A stretch of 14,718 nucleotides of DNA, taken from CAZHJE01 sp964532965 (GTDB lineage: Bacteria > Patescibacteriota > WWE3 > UBA101185 > UBA10185). Within the stretch, counting starts at the first letter, position 1; each line of letters starts with the position of its first letter. Positions 1-7,249 of the stretch are shown here, piece after piece. Both the position numbers and the translations under genes were made by a program. The stretch is from positions 1-14,718 of the forward strand of contig CAZHJE010000017.1 in NCBI GenBank assembly GCA_964532965.1, written 5' to 3'. The notes under the pieces were generated by a model. That model saw only the letters and a list, made by a program, of their open reading frames with translations, was not told where the DNA came from and searched no databases.

Positions 1-7
1 TACATTC

Positions 8-16
8 TGATATTCT
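8..16 (+). promoter_or_regulatory. Extended -10 promoter of vapB (leaderless geometry)
   Basis: TGATATTCT is an extended -10 (TGn plus TATTCT). It ends 6 bases before the ATG at 23, so transcription should begin at or next to the start codon. Any -35 would lie outside the window. The same geometry recurs at most lead genes here, which supports both this element and the start chosen for vapB. Confidence 0.55.
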
Positions 17-22
17 GAAAAT

Positions 23-283
23 ATGAAATCAATGGGGATAATACGCGAAAGAGGACAACTAACAATACCTGAGTCAATACGTAGAGTAGTGAGTTGGGTT
101 ACTCCTATGTCGGCTGTATCTATTTCTGTAATAAAACCTGATGAAATTGTGATAAAGCCTCATCAGCCTTACATTGATTGGAATAAAATTTGGGCTGGAA
201 TTAGAAAAAGTAGATCAATTAAAGGGAAGGGCGGCATTGTTTCTTCAGCAAAGTTTTTAGAAAAAGATAGAAAGTCTCACTAA
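23..283 (+). CDS. vapB: AbrB/SpoVT-type antitoxin of a VapBC pair
   Basis: This 86-residue protein is a likely DNA-binding antitoxin. Residues 4-48 look like the AbrB/SpoVT swapped-hairpin domain, with the diagnostic RGQLTIPESIR stretch followed by strands ending in EIVIKP. The C-terminal part (residues 50-86, rich in K, R and W) is the region that in this family wraps around and inhibits the partner toxin. Its stop is followed after 2 bases by the start of a PIN-domain gene, the standard antitoxin-first order of a type II module. Such pairs usually repress their own promoter, and the -10 element just upstream is the probable target. An in-frame ATG at residue 4 is a possible alternative start. 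The family call is firm; the partnership is inferred from adjacency. Confidence 0.85.
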   Translation: MKSMGIIRERGQLTIPESIRRVVSWVTPMSAVSISVIKPDEIVIKPHQPYIDWNKIWAGIRKSRSIKGKGGIVSSAKFLEKDRKSH

Positions 284-285
284 AA

Positions 286-717
286 ATGTCAAAAGATGTT
301 CTAGTAGTTGATTCCTCAGTTATTGTAAAGTGGCTAAGCGCTGATAAAGAAGAACACATAGCTATAGCTGATAAAATTTTAGAAGATGTCCAGACTGGAA
401 AAGTAGAATTGCTTGTTCCAGAGTTGGCTAAGTATGAAATTGGAAATGCTCTCCTTTTAGGGAAAAAGTTATCTTTAGAAGGAGGTAATGTTGCACTTAC
501 TCAGTTATTTAGATTACCTATTACCTTTATTTCGTCCTCCCAAGATCTCTCTTTAGAAACATATAAAATAGCCTTAACGCATGGAATTACTTACTATGAT
601 GCTTCATTCCTTGCTTTAGCGAAACAGTATGATGCTACCCTAATTACTGAAAACACTAAACATCAGGGAAAAGCAAAAAAAATAAAAGTTAAGTCTCTTG
701 AAAAGTATTATCCATAA
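286..717 (+). CDS. vapC: PIN-domain ribonuclease toxin (VapC family)
   Basis: This 143-residue PIN-domain protein is a normal length for VapC. The acidic metal-binding residues are visible: D9 in VVDSSVIVKW, E51 in KYEIGNAL and D105 in TYYDASFLALA. The last acidic position, usually Asp, is probably E122 in LITEN. VapC toxins are Mg-dependent endoribonucleases, commonly cutting tRNA or rRNA; the target here cannot be read from sequence. The gene starts 2 bases after the antitoxin stop, with no promoter element of its own before the ATG and only a weak purine-rich stretch, consistent with co-transcription and translational coupling. It converges on the methyltransferase gene across a 59-base gap. 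Confidence 0.88.
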   Translation: MSKDVLVVDSSVIVKWLSADKEEHIAIADKILEDVQTGKVELLVPELAKYEIGNALLLGKKLSLEGGNVALTQLFRLPITFISSSQDLSLETYKIALTHGITYYDASFLALAKQYDATLITENTKHQGKAKKIKVKSLEKYYP

Positions 718-732
718 AGTTATCTCAACCAG

Positions 733-755
733 TTTAAAAGAGCCCATGGTATGGG
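733..755 (-). terminator. Possible weak terminator after the SpoU methyltransferase
   Basis: Read on the minus strand, CCCAT-ACC-ATGGG forms a 5-bp hairpin with a 3-base loop, followed by CTCTTTTAAA. It lies 22 bases past the methyltransferase stop in the convergent gap with vapC. The stem is short and the T-run is interrupted, so this is tentative. Confidence 0.3.
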
Positions 756-776
756 AATCAGACTAATTAAATGATA

Positions 777-1493
777 CTAATGCTGGACACCCAATTCATA
801 CAACCCAATACCAACAGCAACCGATAAATTCAATGAATCTACACCAGTTGTATTTGGAATATATATTGAATTTTCTAATTTAGTATACCCATTGCCTAAC
901 CCTTGCCCTTCATTACCAAATATTAATGATGCAGGAGATTTAAACGTAACTTCTCTAATACTTTTTTTACCATTTGTTAAAAACGCATACATTGTATGTT
1001 TTTTAAATATATTAATATAGGTATCAATATCCTTAAATGTAGATATATTAATACTAAATATACTTCCCATAGATGCGCGTATAACTTTAGGATTAAAATA
1101 ATCTACACTAGTACCAATTAGTGCTAAATTATATACATTAAAACCGGCCATTGTTCGTATAATTGTACCTACGTTTCCCATATCACTTGGTTCATCAAGC
1201 ACTATATGTGTGCTCTGTGTATCTAATTCTGATATATATTTGCTAAAAAGACCCGCAACATATACGTTTCCCTTAGGTGAAAATTTATATAGTGTATTTT
1301 CATTGTATTCAACAAGTATATTTTTCTTTTGGCATATTTCTTTAATTTTTTGTACCCCTTTATTTGGGCCACTTTTTTTAGACAAAATTATTTTAACAAC
1401 TCTATCTGGTCTATTTTGTAGTAGTTCTATTGTTGGATACGCGCCAAGCGTATACGAATACTTTTCTGTTTTTGCATATTTGTTAAATTTCAT
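777..1493 (-). CDS. SpoU/TrmH-family RNA 2'-O-methyltransferase
   Basis: This 238-residue protein belongs to the SPOUT superfamily, which transfers methyl from S-adenosylmethionine to a ribose 2'-OH in rRNA or tRNA. All three SpoU motifs are present. Motif 1 is at residues 99-118 (DEPSDMGNVGTIIRT, with N107 and R113). Motif 2 is at 190-199 (LIFGNEGQGL). Motif 3 is at 211-226 (IPNTTGVDSLNLSVA), the last two forming the knotted cofactor site. Residues about 1-85 match the place of the small RNA-binding N-terminal domain, though shorter than usual. Family resemblance is to TrmH/RlmB/TsnR-like 23S rRNA enzymes; the exact target nucleotide cannot be assigned. The ATG start has no clear Shine-Dalgarno sequence and no clean -10 at the spacing seen elsewhere in this window. 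Confidence 0.88.
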   Translation of the reverse strand: MKFNKYAKTEKYSYTLGAYPTIELLQNRPDRVVKIILSKKSGPNKGVQKIKEICQKKNILVEYNENTLYKFSPKGNVYVAGLFSKYISELDTQSTHIVLDEPSDMGNVGTIIRTMAGFNVYNLALIGTSVDYFNPKVIRASMGSIFSINISTFKDIDTYINIFKKHTMYAFLTNGKKSIREVTFKSPASLIFGNEGQGLGNGYTKLENSIYIPNTTGVDSLNLSVAVGIGLYELGVQH

Positions 1494-1535
1494 ATAATGC
1501 TATTTGTATATATTACACTACATTTAGAATGTGCT

Positions 1536-2747
1536 TTAAATTGTGAAGACCCCATTCTCATAAATTACCATACTACTACCGTCTTCAAGGTATGCTGTGA
1601 CTTTTCTATTTTCTGTGCTCATGATATCAGTGTGTATCGCGGATTCATTAAATCCTAATTCTTCCCATTGCTTTTTTGACACATCCTTAGGATCTCCATT
1701 GTACGAGTCTTTGTACGCCATGCCTATTGCTATATGTGTGTTGCCGTATTTACCTCCAATATTTTCGTCAAAAAGAGTTTCACCCATAAGTTTAGTAATT
1801 TTGGACAGCCTGCTATCTGTTAACGAAAACTCACCTATGCGGTTAGCATTTTCTACTGCAATCATTTCTTTTAGTAACTCTTCTCCCACGCTTGCGCTTG
1901 AATTAATTATTTTTCCTTCTTTAAATTCAAGCCTTACATCTTTAATCAAATTGCCAAATCTGTACAATGGTTGGTTAAAGTATATATATCCTTCGGTCAT
2001 CCTTGCGTCTGGTGATACAAATACTTCAAAACTTGGTATGTTTTTACCACTTCCGCCAAGCCACTTTCTTGTAGATCCTATGCCTACTGTAAGATCAATA
2101 TTTTCGGCTTTTACATGCACTTTTTGTATTTTTAAGGCTGTCAGTTTGTTTTTTATCGTGTCAATACTCTTTTGTATGTTTTTCCATGTATCCACTGGGT
2201 TATCATCATTTAGATAACATGCGGTTATTACTTCATTCCAGTACTCTTCTAATGTCATGCCTACCTCACTAGCAAATGCTTGTGTTGGATAAAGCGCAAG
2301 TGTCCAAGAAAAATCTCCTTTGGTTTCTTTTGCTTCTCTTAAGTCATAATAGGGCTTTAGTGCCTTTTTAACTTTCATAATCTTTTTACTATCTACACCC
2401 TCTAGGTCGTGTTTGTCTGTATCGGACAAAATCACTACTAAATGATTAGTTTGTGCTATTAAACCCTCGAAATATTTGTCAGGATAAAATTCTAATTGAT
2501 CGTCAGACGATAGTTCGTAATCTTCTTTAGACATGCCGTCAGGTCTATCGGGCATATATCTAAGAATTGGATACCCGCCAGACTTTAACACAGCTCGTTT
2601 TAAGGCATATAGCATGGGTTTTGCGCAGTCCGGTACCTGAAGGACTACGACCTCTTTTGGTTTTATTCCGTTACCACCATTTAAACCATAGTTAATCAGT
2701 ATATCTGCGTATTTATCAAGCAATTTTGTTGAAGGGGTATATTCCAT
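1536..2747 (-). CDS. M29-family metallo-aminopeptidase (AmpS/PepS type)
   Basis: This 403-residue cytoplasmic aminopeptidase removes N-terminal residues from peptides using two metal ions. M29 ligand positions are visible: E241 in PSFEVFVSPD, E306 in NRIGEFSL, H338 in GNTHIAIG, and H372 and D374 in SAIHTDIMS. Y345 fits the conserved tyrosine after the HIA segment. The N-terminal half carries the Rossmann-like domain, beginning LLDKYADILINYGL as in family members. The frame is open further upstream to a TTG at 2792, but that would overlap the preceding gene and include a consensus promoter. The ATG at 2747 sits 7 bases after the -10 and gives a normal N-terminus, so it is preferred. With the M3 peptidase nearby it suggests peptide scavenging. 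Confidence 0.9.
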   Translation of the reverse strand: MEYTPSTKLLDKYADILINYGLNGGNGIKPKEVVVLQVPDCAKPMLYALKRAVLKSGGYPILRYMPDRPDGMSKEDYELSSDDQLEFYPDKYFEGLIAQTNHLVVILSDTDKHDLEGVDSKKIMKVKKALKPYYDLREAKETKGDFSWTLALYPTQAFASEVGMTLEEYWNEVITACYLNDDNPVDTWKNIQKSIDTIKNKLTALKIQKVHVKAENIDLTVGIGSTRKWLGGSGKNIPSFEVFVSPDARMTEGYIYFNQPLYRFGNLIKDVRLEFKEGKIINSSASVGEELLKEMIAVENANRIGEFSLTDSRLSKITKLMGETLFDENIGGKYGNTHIAIGMAYKDSYNGDPKDVSKKQWEELGFNESAIHTDIMSTENRKVTAYLEDGSSMVIYENGVFTI

Positions 2748-2754
2748 ATTCGTT

Positions 2755-2782
2755 ATTGTAGTATATTTTTGTTCCGTGTCAA
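2755..2782 (-). promoter_or_regulatory. Consensus promoter of the M29 aminopeptidase
   Basis: On the minus strand there is a perfect -35 TTGACA (2782-2777), a 16-base spacer and a -10 TACAAT (2760-2755). The -10 ends 7 bases before the ATG at 2747. The TGA stop codon of the upstream gene (2781-2779) lies inside the -35 box. This is the most complete promoter in the window and fixes the aminopeptidase start. Confidence 0.7.
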
Positions 2783-4146
2783 AAAAATACAAACGTATCT
2801 AAAATGTTATTGAAAATTTCATCGAAGTTACTTGCTTCAAACCCGTATGTTTTAACGATAGTTAAATAGTACCCTTTGTTATTTGGCATTTGCATAAAAA
2901 TCATATCGCCCCACCATGCATAGCCTTTTAGAAGTATTGCTGGAGTTCCAGCGACAGTTGTTTCAATATCTTGGGTCTCTGCGTTTTTGTTTACAACCAG
3001 TCTGTAATTTTCTTTTAATTTTATTTTTTGTTCTTCGAGATATGTATTAAAATCTTTATCCTTATTCCTATTTACATATACAGCCATACCGTCAAATTTT
3101 TCTTGATTAGAAACATTTCGAATGTGTGCAAGTACACTAACTTTATCTGCAGGTACTCCTATAGGACCTTGAATATTACAACAAGTGCTATCTAAGTTCT
3201 GTGGGTATGAAAAAGATAACCCTAAATCATCTCTTTTAACTAATTCCCATGTGTCTTTTGGAGTTGGAGCTATAATGTTTGTGAATCTAAATGAGTCTAT
3301 AATGTCTTGGGTTTCTGCTCTATATTTTTGCCCATAACCAAGATCGCCTCGATATACTTGTTTAAATTCATATACACTGTTGCCTTTAACAAAAAATGTC
3401 TCTATAAAGTTTTGGTCACACCCCGAGACTTCGAATGTTTTTGCATTTAGCTCTCTAATGCTTGTATTTTCGATATTACTTATAGATACTGTGTTTGGGC
3501 AATTAATTAAATAATTATTTCTTTTATCAAGTGCAATCTGATCTAAATTAGTATTTAATACTTCTTTATTTATTATTAAACTAAAAATATACCCATCTAC
3601 TAAATCCTTTTCTGTTGCTGGCACTATGCGCTGTTGATCCCCAAGATAGGTGACTATATACGTTCTAATATTAGTTTGCATAAAGTCTGTTTTTAATTCC
3701 GCAATCTCTGGGTAAGAAAAGAGTAGTTCTTCTTCTTTATCAATGTATTCATTTAAGCCATCTTTTGAACTTACTTCTGGTGGTTCCACTGGTTGTTCTT
3801 CAATTTGTGGGTCTTGTATTTGTACTGGTTGTTCCTCCTTTGGCTGGTTGACATTACGCATGATTTTTAGTGTCATTAGTCCTATGTATATTACAAAAAG
3901 TCCAAATAAAATAAAGAAAGTAGCTTTGCTAAGCATGTATATTTTTGATTTTGGTTTAACCTCTTTTAGAGGTGTGCTCTCTTGTTTTACTTCTGGTAGT
4001 TCGGCTGGTGTCTGTGAAATGTTCTCCGGCGAAACCTCTTTGTCTGGACTTTCTTTTTTTTCGTCCATTTTTTTTGGAGTTACTTCGTCTGGAGGCATTA
4101 AGCCTTCTGCAAATTCATCTTTATTTGGTTGCGTAGTATCTACCAT
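2779..4146 (-). CDS. Single-pass membrane protein with two extracytoplasmic repeats, function unknown
   Basis: This 455-residue protein is not assigned to a characterised family. Residues 1-74 are acidic, Pro/Lys/Glu-rich and probably disordered in the cytoplasm. Residues 75-94 form one hydrophobic segment, followed by a PEQ-rich linker (100-128). The outer part looks like two copies of one fold. Copy A starts at LLFSYP (141-146) and ends at IIDSFRFTN (282-290); copy B starts at LSFSYP (310-315) and ends at NNILDTFVF (446-454). The pattern (an opening xFSYP strand, a final amphipathic helix, then a strand) resembles PsbP/Mog1-like lipoprotein domains, but that is a suggestion from shape only. 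Four cysteines (216, 243, 322, 323) lie outside and could form disulfides. It starts 5 bases after the M3 peptidase stop but has its own promoter-like element. Confidence 0.8.
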   Translation of the reverse strand: MVDTTQPNKDEFAEGLMPPDEVTPKKMDEKKESPDKEVSPENISQTPAELPEVKQESTPLKEVKPKSKIYMLSKATFFILFGLFVIYIGLMTLKIMRNVNQPKEEQPVQIQDPQIEEQPVEPPEVSSKDGLNEYIDKEEELLFSYPEIAELKTDFMQTNIRTYIVTYLGDQQRIVPATEKDLVDGYIFSLIINKEVLNTNLDQIALDKRNNYLINCPNTVSISNIENTSIRELNAKTFEVSGCDQNFIETFFVKGNSVYEFKQVYRGDLGYGQKYRAETQDIIDSFRFTNIIAPTPKDTWELVKRDDLGLSFSYPQNLDSTCCNIQGPIGVPADKVSVLAHIRNVSNQEKFDGMAVYVNRNKDKDFNTYLEEQKIKLKENYRLVVNKNAETQDIETTVAGTPAILLKGYAWWGDMIFMQMPNNKGYYLTIVKTYGFEASNFDEIFNNILDTFVFF

Positions 4147-4151
4147 ATATA

Positions 4152-5963
4152 TTAATTATCAAGTTTTCCAAGCTTAATTGCAAGTTTCTGTGTACTTTCT
4201 AATAAGTTTTGTATTTCATCTAACCCTTTATTCCAAAATTTCTGCGAATTTATGTCAATGTCTAATTTTAAAAATATATTTTTTGGTGAGTCCGATGTGC
4301 CTGCAGATAAAAATTCCTTAATATTAGTTATTTTGCTTTTATTTTGTTTGACCATATTTTGTAATGCTTTGGAAATTAAAAGACCACTTGCATAAGTATA
4401 AACATAAAAAAAAGATCTAACGTGTGGCCATGAGACCCAACCTAACCTTTCTAACTCATCAATTACTATACTTTTTCCAAGATAACTGCTCATATGTTTA
4501 ACAAACAACGCAGAGATGTTTTCTTTTGTTAAATAACCCTTTTCTCTAAACTCTTTATGTAGTTCTTGTTCAAAAGTGTAACAAGCTATTTGGCGTTGAA
4601 TTGAGCTAATATCAGAATTTAACTTTTCTATCATTAATGCAAGTTTTAATTCGTCGTCTGCCTGTAACATTAATTCATCTAATACAAAATCTTCCATGAA
4701 TGTACTTGCTACTTCGGCAATACATAGCGGGGTATCTTGATTTAATGCATTTTGCCTTTTTTTAATGAATTCATTGTTTATTGCATGTCCCATTTCGTGT
4801 GCAATTGTTGTTACATCACTTATTAGACCAGTGTGGTTTAGTAACACGTAGCTTTTTTGTGCTAAATTTCCGCTTATGCAAAAAGCACCCCCGTATTTTC
4901 CTTTTTTTGGATAGACGTCTATTTGCCCGTTTGCAAGATAGTTCTTAAATATTTGTGCAAATTCAATATCTAACTTTTCGAATGTTTTTAATACTAGTGA
5001 AATTGCATCGTCAAATTCATATTTCTTATTTAAAGTTCCATAACGTAGATTTCTTTCATAGTAGGATAGTTGTTTAACCCCTAGTAGTTTTGCTTTTAGT
5101 GCATAATAGTTATGTGATAAATCTAATCTTGTTGTTACCGCATTAATTAATACATCTACTGTTTTGGTATCTATGTCATCGGACAAGTGCCGCGCAGAGT
5201 CTGGTCGATTGAATTTTCTGAGATCATCGTTAATTTTCTTATCTTGCAGTATCGAATTAAGCTCGTGTTCAGAAACTTTTTCGTATTTTGCACTTATGTC
5301 AGTACATGCTTTTGCAGCAGATTCTCTTATAGCTTTATCTTTATTTGATAACAGGGGAGCAATTTCTGAAAATAGTCTTTTTTCTACTTTTTTAGTTTCT
5401 GTTAATACTTCTCGTTCTTCTGTTTGCAGAAATTCCCGCAACATTTTAACCCAGTTGGCATGTGAGGGAGCATCTTTTGATACTAATATTTTTTCTTCTT
5501 TTTCTGACAGATTGTACTTTGCTGTATCAAATTGTCTTTTAAGAAAGTGTTTGTAGTCTTTTAAAGTTTTATCTTCTAAAAAAACCTTTTGCATGTTTTT
5601 TTTAATCTTTGCTATTTTATGTTCAAAAAATCTAATCTTATCCAAATTTGCAATAGCGATATCTCGTTGCTTGTTTTGCATACCCTTTATTTTAGGATTA
5701 TCTTGTTCTAAAGAAGCTCTAAGTTGCAGATAGTACCCTGCATCTCCTGTTAAATCATACTTTTCAAGTAATTTTTCATAATCATCTAGCGCTTCTTTTA
5801 ATGCGGTAGCATTGGTTAAATAATCTTTGCGCAGTTTCCATTTTTTTTCAAATTTTGTGTATTCAGTTGTAGCATTTTTTATGTTTGTGTCTATTGATGG
5901 ATCGTCATCAGATTTAAAAAGAGATGTTAAATCCCAAGATGTTTTAGTATTTGTTTGTTGCAT
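4152..5963 (-). CDS. pepF: Oligoendopeptidase F-type M3 zinc metallopeptidase
   Basis: This 603-residue protein has the usual length for PepF, a cytoplasmic zinc endopeptidase that cuts oligopeptides inside a closed cavity. The active site is clear: H389-E390-M-G-H393 gives the HExxH zinc ligands and general base, and E417 in IAEVASTF is the third ligand. The start SWDLTSLF (9-16) is typical of the family, as is the long helical N-terminal lobe (about 30-250). The tail contains the expected YxYTYASGLLIS segment (about 525-540), near the substrate-binding Tyr/His region of M3 enzymes. It is transcribed divergently from nth, with only 33 bases between the two ATGs. Peptides it releases could feed the M29 aminopeptidase two genes downstream. 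No signal peptide is seen. Confidence 0.93.
   Translation of the reverse strand: MQQTNTKTSWDLTSLFKSDDDPSIDTNIKNATTEYTKFEKKWKLRKDYLTNATALKEALDDYEKLLEKYDLTGDAGYYLQLRASLEQDNPKIKGMQNKQRDIAIANLDKIRFFEHKIAKIKKNMQKVFLEDKTLKDYKHFLKRQFDTAKYNLSEKEEKILVSKDAPSHANWVKMLREFLQTEEREVLTETKKVEKRLFSEIAPLLSNKDKAIRESAAKACTDISAKYEKVSEHELNSILQDKKINDDLRKFNRPDSARHLSDDIDTKTVDVLINAVTTRLDLSHNYYALKAKLLGVKQLSYYERNLRYGTLNKKYEFDDAISLVLKTFEKLDIEFAQIFKNYLANGQIDVYPKKGKYGGAFCISGNLAQKSYVLLNHTGLISDVTTIAHEMGHAINNEFIKKRQNALNQDTPLCIAEVASTFMEDFVLDELMLQADDELKLALMIEKLNSDISSIQRQIACYTFEQELHKEFREKGYLTKENISALFVKHMSSYLGKSIVIDELERLGWVSWPHVRSFFYVYTYASGLLISKALQNMVKQNKSKITNIKEFLSAGTSDSPKNIFLKLDIDINSQKFWNKGLDEIQNLLESTQKLAIKLGKLDN
4155..4183 (-). 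promoter_or_regulatory. Putative promoter of the two-repeat membrane protein
   Basis: On the minus strand: -35 TTGCAA (4183-4178), a 17-base spacer, -10 GATAAT (4160-4155), then 8 bases to the ATG at 4146. It lies inside the last codons of the M3 peptidase. The -35 hexamer and spacing equal those of the DsbA-like gene promoter. Confidence 0.5.
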
Positions 5964-5970
5964 AACATAG

Positions 5971-5979
5971 ATTTTACCA
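5971..5979 (-). promoter_or_regulatory. Extended -10 promoter of pepF
   Basis: The minus strand reads TGGTAAAAT (TGn plus TAAAAT), ending 7 bases before the pepF ATG at 5963. It directly abuts the nth -10 element on the other strand, so the two promoters cannot easily be occupied together. Confidence 0.55.
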
Positions 5980-5988
5980 TGCTATACT
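5980..5988 (+). promoter_or_regulatory. Extended -10 promoter of nth
   Basis: The plus strand reads TGCTATACT (TGn plus TATACT), ending 8 bases before the nth ATG at 5997. A partial -35 (TTGCAT, 5958-5963) has a long 19-base spacer, so the extended -10 probably carries recognition. Confidence 0.6.
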
Positions 5989-5996
5989 TACAAAAT

Positions 5997-6632
5997 ATGG
6001 CCAAAAAGGAAATTGCCACAGAAATTGCCCAAAGATTAGCAAAAAGTTATCCGACTCCAGTAACAGAGCTTGCATATGATGGTGACTATCAGTTGACTGT
6101 AGCGGTTATGTTATCTGCACAAACTACAGATAAAAAAGTTAATCAAATTACTCCAAAATTATTTAAAAAATACCCGTCTTGGAAAGATTTAGCATGTGCC
6201 GAGCTAAGTGAACTGCAAAAAGATATATATGGGGTTAATTTTCATAAAGGTAAAGCTGATAGATTAATTAAAGCAGCTAATGTAGTTCTTACAGAGTTTG
6301 CTGGTAAGTTACCAAATACTTTAGAAAAGTTAACTAAAATACCAGGTATTGCCCGAAAAAGCGCAAATGTAATTTTAAATGAATTGTGGGGTATAACCGA
6401 GGGTATTGTTGTAGATACTCATGTTACTAGAGTTTCAAATAGATTAGGTTTAACAATACATACAAACGCTGTAAAGATAGAACAAGATTTAATGAACGTA
6501 TTTGATAAAAAGTACTGGAGTAATTTATCTGGCTCTATTGTTTTGCATGGCAGATATGTTTGCAAGGCACGAAAACCAGACTGCGCTAATTGTATGTTAA
6601 ACGATATTTGTCCTTCTGCTTTTGCGTGTTAA
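5997..6632 (+). CDS. nth: Endonuclease III (DNA glycosylase/AP lyase)
   Basis: This base-excision repair enzyme removes oxidised pyrimidines and nicks the resulting abasic site. With the ATG at 5997 it has 211 residues, the same length as E. coli Nth. The helix-hairpin-helix is at 114-127 (KIPGIARKSANVIL) with K121 in the catalytic lysine position. The catalytic aspartate is D140 in VVDTHVTRVSNRLGL. The 4Fe-4S loop is intact with C-X6-C-X2-C-X5-C spacing (C189, C196, C199, C205). The frame stays open upstream to a TTG at 5955, but that would include the promoter and overlap the pepF start codon, so the 5997 start is preferred. Its stop overlaps the convergent cupredoxin-like gene by 4 bases. 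Confidence 0.95.
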   Translation: MAKKEIATEIAQRLAKSYPTPVTELAYDGDYQLTVAVMLSAQTTDKKVNQITPKLFKKYPSWKDLACAELSELQKDIYGVNFHKGKADRLIKAANVVLTEFAGKLPNTLEKLTKIPGIARKSANVILNELWGITEGIVVDTHVTRVSNRLGLTIHTNAVKIEQDLMNVFDKKYWSNLSGSIVLHGRYVCKARKPDCANCMLNDICPSAFAC

Positions 6633-7180
6633 AGCTCTATTAGCTTTTTTAATAATGCATCTTTTGGATTAATATATATAGCACCGTTAGAATTTGATAT
6701 GGTTTCTTTGTATGTCCATAACCCAGATTTATCCAATCTAAATTCATATTCGTCTTCTGGCTGAATTCCTATTGTTATGTCTTTTAAGTTAGCAAAGATA
6801 TTTGTTGTTTGAATGATATTAATTGTGGCGGGGGTGCTATTTTTTATTACCAGTGCTTGTCCAACATATGCCGATGTGTTTTTAGGTATAAATCCGCTTT
6901 CAGTAAATGAAATTTCAAGCTTACCCAGTTTTGTGTCTATCTCTTCTTGTGATATTTCTATTTCATTAGTAGGGTTGGTTTGTATTTCTTCTTTCGGCAG
7001 GGTATATGCATTATTTGTATAAGAGTCTGTTATGGGCGTTTCGGTTTTTTTTAAAATTGGAATTTCATTGTTCGGAGATATAAGTTCTGCAACTACCGAT
7101 ACCCCTGTGAAGACCATTGCGAGAACTATTCCAAATACAAAAATAGGCTTATTTCTTTTAAAGAAATCTTTAATGTTCAT
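6629..7180 (-). CDS. Membrane-anchored cupredoxin-like protein lacking copper ligands
   Basis: This 183-residue protein has a short basic N-terminus, one hydrophobic helix (12-31), a polar Thr/Pro/Asn/Glu-rich spacer (35-85) and a beta-rich domain (about 87-171). The domain order resembles cupredoxins: an opening strand ending in SGFIP, VGQALVIKN, then a final SGLWTYKE before GAIYI, where true cupredoxins have a copper-binding loop. The domain contains no His or Cys at all, so a type 1 copper site is not possible; a structural or binding role is more likely. The frame is open upstream to a GTG at 7243, but that stretch contains the palindromic terminator. The ATG at 7180 lies 7 bases after a good extended -10. 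The cupredoxin assignment is from pattern only. Confidence 0.72.
   Translation of the reverse strand: MNIKDFFKRNKPIFVFGIVLAMVFTGVSVVAELISPNNEIPILKKTETPITDSYTNNAYTLPKEEIQTNPTNEIEISQEEIDTKLGKLEISFTESGFIPKNTSAYVGQALVIKNSTPATINIIQTTNIFANLKDITIGIQPEDEYEFRLDKSGLWTYKETISNSNGAIYINPKDALLKKLIEL
6631..6650 (+). terminator. Possible weak terminator after nth
   Basis: AAAGCT-CTATT-AGCTTT forms a 6-bp stem with a 5-base loop, followed by TTT. It overlaps the last base pairs of nth and the 3' end of the convergent gene. The stem has few G-C pairs, so strength is doubtful. Confidence 0.35.
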
Positions 7181-7187
7181 ATATGTA

Positions 7188-7196
7188 TTTATACCA
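7188..7196 (-). promoter_or_regulatory. Extended -10 promoter of the cupredoxin-like gene
   Basis: The minus strand reads TGGTATAAA (TGn plus TATAAA), ending 7 bases before the ATG at 7180. It lies just downstream of the strong terminator of the preceding gene, which makes an independent transcription unit likely. Confidence 0.6.
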
Positions 7197-7202
7197 TTAA
7201 AC

Positions 7203-7229
7203 AAAAAAGCCATGCAATTGCATGGCTTT
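7203..7229 (-). terminator. Strong intrinsic terminator after the DsbA-like gene
   Basis: A 24-base perfect palindrome (7206-7229) has centre GCCATGC-AATT-GCATGGC. On the minus strand it gives a 10-bp stem with a 4-base loop running into six T (7208-7203, part of the stem) and then GTTTAA. It begins 21 bases after the DsbA-like stop. On the plus strand the following TTTAGTTTG is a poorer T-run, so minus-strand termination is the main role. Confidence 0.85.
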
Positions 7230-7249
7230 AGTTTGATATACACTAAATA

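Noticed and set aside
718..776. Possible tRNA or small RNA in the vapC-methyltransferase gap
   Set aside because: The 59-base gap is too short for a tRNA and shows no T-loop sequence; only a short hairpin is visible.
1597..2217. A 206-codon open frame on the plus strand inside the aminopeptidase gene
   Set aside because: It is antisense to a gene with clear M29 motifs, its product is a Ser/Leu/Phe-rich string with no family pattern, and no promoter or ribosome site precedes it. Similar antisense frames elsewhere were dropped for the same reason.
2748..2792. Upstream TTG start for the M29 aminopeptidase adding 15 residues
   Set aside because: It would overlap the preceding gene, contain a full TTGACA/TACAAT promoter and give a non-family N-terminus.
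5955..5996. Upstream TTG start for nth adding 14 residues
   Set aside because: It spans both divergent -10 elements and the pepF start codon; the ATG at 5997 gives exactly the normal Nth length.
7206..7229. 24-base perfect palindrome as an operator or attachment site
   Set aside because: Its position just after a stop codon and the adjoining T-run on the minus strand are fully explained by an intrinsic terminator.
7181..7243. Upstream GTG start for the cupredoxin-like gene adding 21 residues
   Set aside because: The stretch encodes the palindromic terminator and the promoter; the ATG at 7180 begins a typical signal-anchor.
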